A DNA stretch of 64,000 nucleotides, taken from Propionibacteriales bacterium (GTDB lineage Bacteria > Actinomycetota > Actinomycetes > Propionibacteriales > Nocardioidaceae). The notes under the pieces were generated by a model that did not search any database, had not been told where the DNA came from, and saw only the letters and a list, made by a program, of their open reading frames with translations. The DNA is taken from positions 1 to 64,000 of the forward strand of contig JAPLCC010000050.1 of NCBI GenBank assembly GCA_026392415.1, in the 5' to 3' direction. Position numbers and translations under genes: made by a program. Shown in pieces: positions 58,972 to 64,000 of this stretch (position 1 is the first letter of the stretch; each line of letters begins with the position of its first letter).

Positions 58972-60309
58972 GTGAGCACCCTCCCGTCCCTCGAGCAGTT
59001 GCACGCCATCGGCGCGAAGCAGCAGCCGTCGTACGACGACCCCGCGGCCCTGGCTGCGACCGTCGACCGACTGCGCACGCTTCCTCCGCTGGTGTTTGCA
59101 GGCGAGTGCGACGAGCTGAAGTCCAAGGTCGCCGCCGCGAGCCGGGGCGAGGCCTTCCTGCTCTGGGGCGGCGACTGTGCCGAGACGTTCGTCGACGCGA
59201 CCGCCGACAACACCCGCAACAAGCTGCGCGTCCTGCTCCAGATGGCGGTCGTGCTGACGTACGCCGCTTCCGTGCCGGTCGTGAAGGTGGGCCGCCTCGC
59301 CGGGCAGTACGCCAAGCCGCGCTCCTCGGACTCCGAGACCCGCGAGGGTGTCACGCTTCCGGCGTACCGCGGCGACGCGGTCAACGGCTTCGAGTTCACG
59401 CCCGACTCGCGCCGCCACGACCCGCAGCGTCTGCTGGACGTCTACCACTCGTCCGCATCGACGCTGAACCTCGTGCGCGCGTTCACCACGGGTGGGTACG
59501 CCGACCTCCGTCAGGTGCACACCTGGAACTCCGAGTTCGTCCGCAACAGCCCGGTGGGCCAGCACTACGAAGCGATGGCCGCCGAGATCGACCGGGCCCT
59601 GAACTTCATGCAGGCCATCGGCGCCGACCCCGACGAGTTCCACCGCGTCGACTTCTACTCCTCGCACGAGGCGCTGCTGCTCGAGTACGAACACGCGATG
59701 ACGCGAATCGACTCGCGCACCGACGCGCCCTACAACGTCTCGGGGCACATGGTCTGGATCGGTGAGCGCACCCGCCAGCTCTACGGTGCGCACGTGGAGT
59801 ACTTCAGCCACATCCGCAACCCGATCGGCTGCAAGCTGGGCCCGTCCGCGACCGCCGACGACGCCCTCTCGCTGGCCGCCAAGCTCAACCCGACGAACGA
59901 GCCGGGTCGACTGACCTTCATCACCCGCTTCGGTGCGAGCAAGATTCGCGACGGCCTGCCCGCGCTGGTGGAGAAGGTCAGCGCCGAGGGCGTCGACGTG
60001 GCCTGGGTCTGCGACGCCATGCACGGCAACACCTTCGAGGCCTCCAACGGCTACAAGACGCGGCGATTCGAGGACGTCATCGACGAGGTCCAGGGCTTCT
60101 TCGACGTGCACCGCGCGCTCGGCACCGTGCCGGCCGGCATCCTCGTCGAGAACACCGGCGACGACGTCACCGAGATCATCGGTGGCGGTGAGGAGCTCGA
60201 CGAGCTCGGCCTCGCCCACCGCTACGAGTCGGTCGTCGACCCCCGACTCAACCGCGTCCAGTCGCTCGAACTCTCTTTCCTCGTCGCAGAAATGCTCCGC
60301 AAGGCCTGA
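58972..60309 (+). CDS. aroG: DAHP synthase, class II (plant/mycobacterial type)
   Basis: A 445-aa class II 3-deoxy-7-phosphoheptulonate synthase, first step of the shikimate pathway. Visible blocks are FLLWGGDCAETF, VGRLAGQYAKPRS, WIGERTRQLYGAHVEYF and WVCDAMHGNT, with the metal-binding Cys/His/Glu/Asp in those blocks. GTG 58972 is set by the -10 hexamer; the frame extends to 58939 without conservation. M. tuberculosis aroG (Rv2178c) is at the same syntenic point. Confidence 0.95.
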   Translation: MSTLPSLEQLHAIGAKQQPSYDDPAALAATVDRLRTLPPLVFAGECDELKSKVAAASRGEAFLLWGGDCAETFVDATADNTRNKLRVLLQMAVVLTYAASVPVVKVGRLAGQYAKPRSSDSETREGVTLPAYRGDAVNGFEFTPDSRRHDPQRLLDVYHSSASTLNLVRAFTTGGYADLRQVHTWNSEFVRNSPVGQHYEAMAAEIDRALNFMQAIGADPDEFHRVDFYSSHEALLLEYEHAMTRIDSRTDAPYNVSGHMVWIGERTRQLYGAHVEYFSHIRNPIGCKLGPSATADDALSLAAKLNPTNEPGRLTFITRFGASKIRDGLPALVEKVSAEGVDVAWVCDAMHGNTFEASNGYKTRRFEDVIDEVQGFFDVHRALGTVPAGILVENTGDDVTEIIGGGEELDELGLAHRYESVVDPRLNRVQSLELSFLVAEMLRKA

Positions 60310-60344
60310 GCATCACCGCTCAGGCTCGTGGAAGGATGCGGCAC

Positions 60345-61343
60345 GTGATCGACCTGCGCTCCGACACGGTGACCCGTCCGACGGACGCGATGCGTGCGGC
60401 CATGGCCTCCGCCGAGGTGGGCGACGACGTCTATGGCGAGGACCCGACGGTGCTGGCGCTCGAGGAGCGGGTCGCGGGGCTGTTCGGCCATGAGGACGCA
60501 CTGTTCACACCGACCGGTTCGCTGGCGAACGTGCTCGCCGTCGCAGCCCTGGTCGCTCCCGGACAGGAAGTCCTGTGTGAGGCGCGGGCGCACATCGCGC
60601 GGGCCGAGCTGGGCGCGCACGGGGCCATCAACGGCCTCACGATGCGCACCTGGTCGCACCCGCGCGGCCAGCTCGACCTGGCTGCGATCGAAGACCTCTT
60701 CGCGCCCGACCTCGGCCCGTTCTTCGTCCGGACCACGGCGATCTCGGTCGAGAACACCCACAACTTCGCCGGCGGCACCGTCGTGCCGCTGACCGACCTG
60801 AAGGCGCTGCGGGCCTTCGCCGACGGGCAGGGCGTGGCGGTCCATCTCGACGGCGCCCGGATCTGGAACGCACACGTCGCGACCGGCACGCCACTGGCGG
60901 AGTACGGCGCCGTGGCCGACGTCATGGCCGTGTGCCTGTCCAAGGGCCTCGGTGCACCGGTGGGTTCCCTGCTGATCGGCAGCCGCGAGCAGATGGTCGA
61001 GGCACGGGTACGCCGCAAGCGCCTCGGCGCCGGGATGCGTCAGGCCGGCATCCTCGCCGCCGCCGGACTGCACGCCCTCGACCACCACGTCGATCGTCTC
61101 GCAGATGACCACGCGAACGCCCGCCTGCTGGCCGAGGCCTGCGGTGTGGACCCGGCGTCGGTCGACACCAACATCGTCGCCTTCGACCGCGCGGACGCTC
61201 CGTCCTTCGTGGCCGCGGCGCGGGACGCCGGGGTCCTGATCAGCGCCGTCGGTGCGCGAACGATCCGACTGGTCACGCACCTGGACGTCGGTCGTGCCGA
61301 CGCCGAGCGGGCAGCCGGAGCGCTCGCGAAGCTGGTGGGCTAG
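60345..61343 (+). CDS. Threonine aldolase (low-specificity, PLP-dependent)
   Basis: A 332-aa fold-type I PLP enzyme beginning VIDLRSDTVTRPTDAM. The PLP lysine is in CLSKGLGAPVGSLL, and HLDGARIWNAH binds the cofactor. It cleaves threonine to glycine and acetaldehyde. GTG 60345 is chosen (GAAGG 8 nt upstream); ATG 60336 would place the ribosome site only 2 nt away. Convergent with the zinc-ribbon gene, overlapping by 4 bp. Confidence 0.9.
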   Translation: MIDLRSDTVTRPTDAMRAAMASAEVGDDVYGEDPTVLALEERVAGLFGHEDALFTPTGSLANVLAVAALVAPGQEVLCEARAHIARAELGAHGAINGLTMRTWSHPRGQLDLAAIEDLFAPDLGPFFVRTTAISVENTHNFAGGTVVPLTDLKALRAFADGQGVAVHLDGARIWNAHVATGTPLAEYGAVADVMAVCLSKGLGAPVGSLLIGSREQMVEARVRRKRLGAGMRQAGILAAAGLHALDHHVDRLADDHANARLLAEACGVDPASVDTNIVAFDRADAPSFVAAARDAGVLISAVGARTIRLVTHLDVGRADAERAAGALAKLVG

Positions 61344-62362
61344 CCCGGCGCTCCGAGGAAACGAACTTCGCTGATCGCCGTGAAGTCGCGGCCGTTGGTG
61401 CCCTTGCCCGGTTCGGTGACCGTGAGCAGATGGACCGTGACCGTGGCGGTCCGCACGGGCCCGATCATCGCCATCTGCATGGTCTGCTTGTCGGCGAACT
61501 CCTGCGTGACGCGGGTGCCGTCGTCGAACTCCCACTGGACCGCACGGACCCGGCGGTTGCCGGTGTACCAGTTCGTCGGGCCGTCGATCTTGGCGTAGCC
61601 GTTGATCATCCCGACGTCGGTCAGCACGACCTCGGCACCGAGGTCGAAGGTCAGCGTCTCGCCGGTCCCGTCGCCCGGCATGCGCCAGGTGGTGCGGGCG
61701 CTGCCGTCCCACATGTTCGCGGCCACGAACTTCACGGGCTGGTTCTGCCGGTCGCGGCTCGGCGGTGCCACGGCAGGAACCTCGGCCGACACACCGGCGG
61801 TCAGGTCGATGACGTCCTCGGGGTCCGGAGCGTCGGCCGGGGCACCCGTCCCGGTGCTGTCAGGCTTCTCGGGTTCGTCGGTCCCGGACACGCTCGGTGC
61901 GGTGGCCGCGCTCGTCGGGGCGCCGGGGACTTCGTCGGCGGCGTTCTCGTCGTCGCCGCCTCCGATCAGCAGGAGCGCACCGAGTCCGGCCACGACCGCG
62001 AGGACCACCAGTGCGATCGCCCAGGGCCACCAGGCCCGGACCGGGCGGGGCGCGTCGTAGGACGGCGCCTCCGGCAGCCAGGAGGGTGCCGGAGGGGGCA
62101 TCGGCGGGGGCATCGGAGGGGGTGGCATTGCGGGACTGACCACGGTCGGCGGGGCCTCGGCGTACAACGGGTAGCGGGCCGAGGGCGGCAGTTGGTCCGC
62201 GGACGGCGGCACGACCGGCGCAGTCGCGCGCGGCGTCGTGGGCGCGTCGATGTGAGGCATCGCCTCGGGGTGTCGGCCGGGGACGGGCTTGCCGCAGTTG
62301 GTGCAGAACCGGCCGATCCCGAGCTCGTGCCCGCAGTCGATGCAGAACGTCGGGGTGGTCAT
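61340..62362 (-). CDS. Zinc-ribbon, single-TM protein with C-terminal discoidin-like domain
   Basis: A 340-aa protein: N-terminal zinc ribbon FCIDCGHELGIGRFCTNCGK (C-x2-C and C-x2-C), a Pro-rich linker, one helix (WWPWAIALVVLAVVAGLGALLLI), an acidic/Ser linker, and a C-terminal beta domain (about 195-340) with TTWRMPGDGTGETLTFDLG, the pattern of discoidin/F5-F8C-like carbohydrate-binding domains. The zinc ribbon would be cytoplasmic, the binding domain outside. Ligand unknown. Confidence 0.82.
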   Translation of the reverse strand: MTTPTFCIDCGHELGIGRFCTNCGKPVPGRHPEAMPHIDAPTTPRATAPVVPPSADQLPPSARYPLYAEAPPTVVSPAMPPPPMPPPMPPPAPSWLPEAPSYDAPRPVRAWWPWAIALVVLAVVAGLGALLLIGGGDDENAADEVPGAPTSAATAPSVSGTDEPEKPDSTGTGAPADAPDPEDVIDLTAGVSAEVPAVAPPSRDRQNQPVKFVAANMWDGSARTTWRMPGDGTGETLTFDLGAEVVLTDVGMINGYAKIDGPTNWYTGNRRVRAVQWEFDDGTRVTQEFADKQTMQMAMIGPVRTATVTVHLLTVTEPGKGTNGRDFTAISEVRFLGAPG

Positions 62363-62446
62363 GGCGGGGCCACGCTACCGCGAGCGGCCCCGCGAGGCAG
62401 GTCCTTGCGTGAGACGGGTGGCGCCGCAGTGGTGGGTGGCCCGACG

Positions 62447-62929
62447 TCAGCCCGCCATCGCGCGCCGGTGCGCTTCGGCCTCGATGTCCTCCAGGTCGTG
62501 CTCCAGGACCTTGCGGGTGCGCTCGTAGCTGAAGCCTCCGAAAGCCGCCCAGATCGCCCGTGACAGGGGGGAGCGGTGGCTCATCTCGACCGTCGTGGTC
62601 ATCGCGAGCCGGGTCTGGTCGCGATCGCGCCCCGTCGGGGTGAGCCGGTACGCCGTCCGGATGATGTCGTTGCCGACCTCGGCCTCGACCACGGTGCGCA
62701 ACGGTGGCTCGGACTCGACGACCTGGAGTTCTTCGGGACCGTGGTGGCCGAAGAGCGTGCGGCGTTCGCGCCAGGCAGTCCCGACGTCGTACTCCCCTTC
62801 GGTCAGGAGCTCGGCCTCACTGACGCTGCGCAGGACGTCGTTGGCATGGGCGACGTCGGTGATGACGTCCCAGACGTGCTCGGGCGGCGCGGAGATGGTG
62901 CCGTGGACATGAATGATGTGACCGGCCAT
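62447..62929 (-). CDS. SRPBCC-fold protein 2
   Basis: A 160-aa START/Bet v1-like protein: HVHGTISAPPEHVWDVITDVAHANDV at the N-terminus (split here as HVHGTISAPP and VWDVITD) and a C-terminal helix. ATG 62929 follows GAGGAG; the frame extends to 62962. Unrelated by position to the SRPBCC gene at 43546. Ligand unknown. Confidence 0.85.
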   Translation of the reverse strand: MAGHIIHVHGTISAPPEHVWDVITDVAHANDVLRSVSEAELLTEGEYDVGTAWRERRTLFGHHGPEELQVVESEPPLRTVVEAEVGNDIIRTAYRLTPTGRDRDQTRLAMTTTVEMSHRSPLSRAIWAAFGGFSYERTRKVLEHDLEDIEAEAHRRAMAG

Positions 62930-63007
62930 GGATGACTCCTCGAGGATTCCCCAGACCTCCATGGTGCGCCGGACCGATCCGGAAAGCCAGACCCGCGAGC
63001 GAGGAAG

Positions 63008-63916
63008 TCACACAGCGATGTGGGGCACTTCCGCCTCGATCCTGCGTCGTGGCAGTGACTCGACGACCAGCATCGCGGTCAGCACCATCACGCCGCCGAC
63101 GGCCATCCGGCTGGTCACCGACTCGCCACCGAGCAGCACTGCGAAGAACGCCGCGAACACCGGTTCCATGCTCATGATGATCGCGCTGCGGGTCGGCGGC
63201 AGGTGGGCCTGCGCCCAGGTCTGTGCCAGCAGCGCGGCCGCGCCGGCGACCAGCGCCATGTAGACGATCGAGGCCCAGTCCGCTCCGCGTTCGGGGAGTA
63301 CGACGCCCGGGGCGCCCGAGACGAGCGCGGCCGCCGAGCAGATCGCTGCGATCACCAGCACCTGCAGGATCGACATGCCCAGTGCATCGCCCGGTCGCGA
63401 CCACGCGCCGAGGCCGACGATGTGGAGCGCGTAGAGCAGGGCAGCGACGAGGGTGATCGCTTCGCCGTACCCGATCGAGAAGCCGTCGAGCGTGAGCACG
63501 CCGAGTCCGGCGGTCGCGAGGAGCACCGCTGCCCAGGTGGCTCGCGAGATGCGGCTTCGCAGGATCAGCGCGGCGAACAAAGGTGTCGCCACGACGTACA
63601 GGCCGGTGATGAACCCGGACACGCTCGCCGGAGTGTGGGCGAGCCCGGCGGTCTGGAGGATCTGGGCGACGCCGTAGAGGCCGCCGAGCACGAGCGCCCG
63701 GCGGCGCATCTCGGGGGAGAGGCGGCTGATCGCGCGCGGCGCGACCAGCACCATCGCTGCTCCGGCGATCAGGAACCTGACGGCCAGGAAGTCGACCGTC
63801 GGCACCCGCTCGAGGAGGTCCTTGATCAGGAAGAAGGTGGAGCCCCAGCACGCGGTCATCGCCAACAGCGCGAGCGTCGCCAGCAACGTGGTGCGGCGCG
63901 TGTCTGGCTGGGTCAC
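63008..63916 (-). CDS. EamA-family (DMT) transporter
   Basis: A 302-aa transporter with ten helices in two EamA repeats (WGSTFFLIKDLLER in the first, SMEPVFAAFFAVLLGGE in the second). Such proteins export or import metabolites; the substrate is unknown. GTG 63916 has TATCGT (63923-63928) 6 nt upstream, and the -10 lies inside the last codons of the upstream gene; the gap between genes is 2 nt. Confidence 0.9.
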   Translation of the reverse strand: MTQPDTRRTTLLATLALLAMTACWGSTFFLIKDLLERVPTVDFLAVRFLIAGAAMVLVAPRAISRLSPEMRRRALVLGGLYGVAQILQTAGLAHTPASVSGFITGLYVVATPLFAALILRSRISRATWAAVLLATAGLGVLTLDGFSIGYGEAITLVAALLYALHIVGLGAWSRPGDALGMSILQVLVIAAICSAAALVSGAPGVVLPERGADWASIVYMALVAGAAALLAQTWAQAHLPPTRSAIIMSMEPVFAAFFAVLLGGESVTSRMAVGGVMVLTAMLVVESLPRRRIEAEVPHIAV

Positions 63917-63918
63917 CC

Positions 63919-64000
63919 TCAGACGATATAGAGGATGATCGTGCTGCCCTTCTTGACCCGTTCGCCCGACTCCGGATCCGTGGCCCAAGCCACCTGACCG
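63919..64000 (-). CDS. C-terminal end of a PASTA-domain protein, probably a Ser/Thr kinase (cut by window edge)
   Basis: The last 26 codons read QVAWATDPESGERVKKGSTI then LYIV before the stop. The DPESGERVKKGST pattern is the end of a PASTA domain, which typically closes PknB-like membrane kinases that sense muropeptides. M. tuberculosis pknL (Rv2176) lies near aroG, so a PknL/PknB-type kinase is likely; the kinase part is outside the window. Confidence 0.7.
   Translation of the reverse strand, partial: GQVAWATDPESGERVKKGSTIILYIV

Noticed and set aside
57319..60219. 966-codon minus-strand open frame
   Set aside because: It lies entirely antisense to the well-identified APC permease and aroG; composition (His/Asp/Arg/Val rich) is that of a high-GC shadow frame.
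1..64000. tRNA, rRNA, CRISPR arrays, insertion sequences, prophage or attachment sites
   Set aside because: No cloverleaf-like stretch, repeat-spacer array, transposase or integrase was found on either strand by reading.

Overview
The window is a GC-rich, densely coded chromosomal segment of an actinobacterium, most likely a Nocardioides-like member of the Propionibacteriales. The genus is inferred from gene content and style and could not be tested here. Evidence for Actinobacteria: GTG starts are frequent, stop/start overlaps (ATGA, GTGA, TGATG) are common, and about twenty genes have a TAnnnT hexamer exactly 6-7 nt before the start codon, as in leaderless transcripts. Gene content follows a conserved actinobacterial backbone that I recall in Mycobacterium tuberculosis as roughly Rv2176-Rv2205c, with a part also known around SCO2119-SCO2126 of Streptomyces coelicolor. 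No tRNA, rRNA, CRISPR array, insertion sequence or phage gene was seen.

Layout. 1-5730: the 5' end of nadA, glycerate kinase, a zinc alcohol dehydrogenase under a palindromic operator, an ErpA/IscA protein, a 92-bp hairpin, adenosine kinase, and a cysteine desulfurase-TusA pair. 5869-8923: ctaC-ctaD-ctaF (aa3 oxidase). 9031-17791: a cell-envelope island with two L,D-transpeptidases, three glycosyltransferases, a methyltransferase, a DUF2304 protein and two paralogous polytopic membrane proteins. 17867-23301: qcrB-qcrA-qcrC-ctaE (read ctaE to qcrB) and a divergent CtaG-like assembly factor. Together with ctaCDF this is the bc1-aa3 supercomplex, split by the envelope island.

23312-32305: an atypical lone receiver, trpD, a membrane protein, an AsnC/Lrp effector-domain protein, a DnaQ/UvrC-type fusion nuclease, a small CxxC protein, and a c-di-AMP (ydaO) riboswitch preceding an NlpC/P60 hydrolase, a metallopeptidase lipoprotein and an M48 protease. 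32311-41422 is a co-directional Tad/Flp pilus cluster: cpaB, cpaE-like, tadA, a VWA-tadB fusion and tadC, then its own sensor kinase and regulator, then two Flp pilins. The prepilin peptidase and TadE/F minor pilins are not in the window.

41668-64000: fadD15-type ligase, SRPBCC protein, ArsA-like ATPase, CxxC protein, two ROK kinases, GT87 protein, membrane proteins, hydrolase, PlsC, MacS/MacR-type two-component system with a flavin-reductase-like protein between, coiled-coil protein, DUF1028 protein, pfkA, APC permease, class II DAHP synthase, threonine aldolase, zinc-ribbon/discoidin-like protein, SRPBCC protein, EamA transporter and the 3' end of a PASTA-domain gene, probably a Ser/Thr kinase of the PknL/PknB type.

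Functionally the window combines terminal respiration, envelope and peptidoglycan remodelling, surface pili, and central/aromatic metabolism (glucokinase, phosphofructokinase, DAHP synthase, anthranilate phosphoribosyltransferase). Most genes are ordinary core genes. The more unusual items are the VWA-TadB fusion with adjacent regulators, the long hairpin, the dense leaderless promoters, the riboswitch-controlled cell-wall operon and the envelope island inside the respiratory locus.
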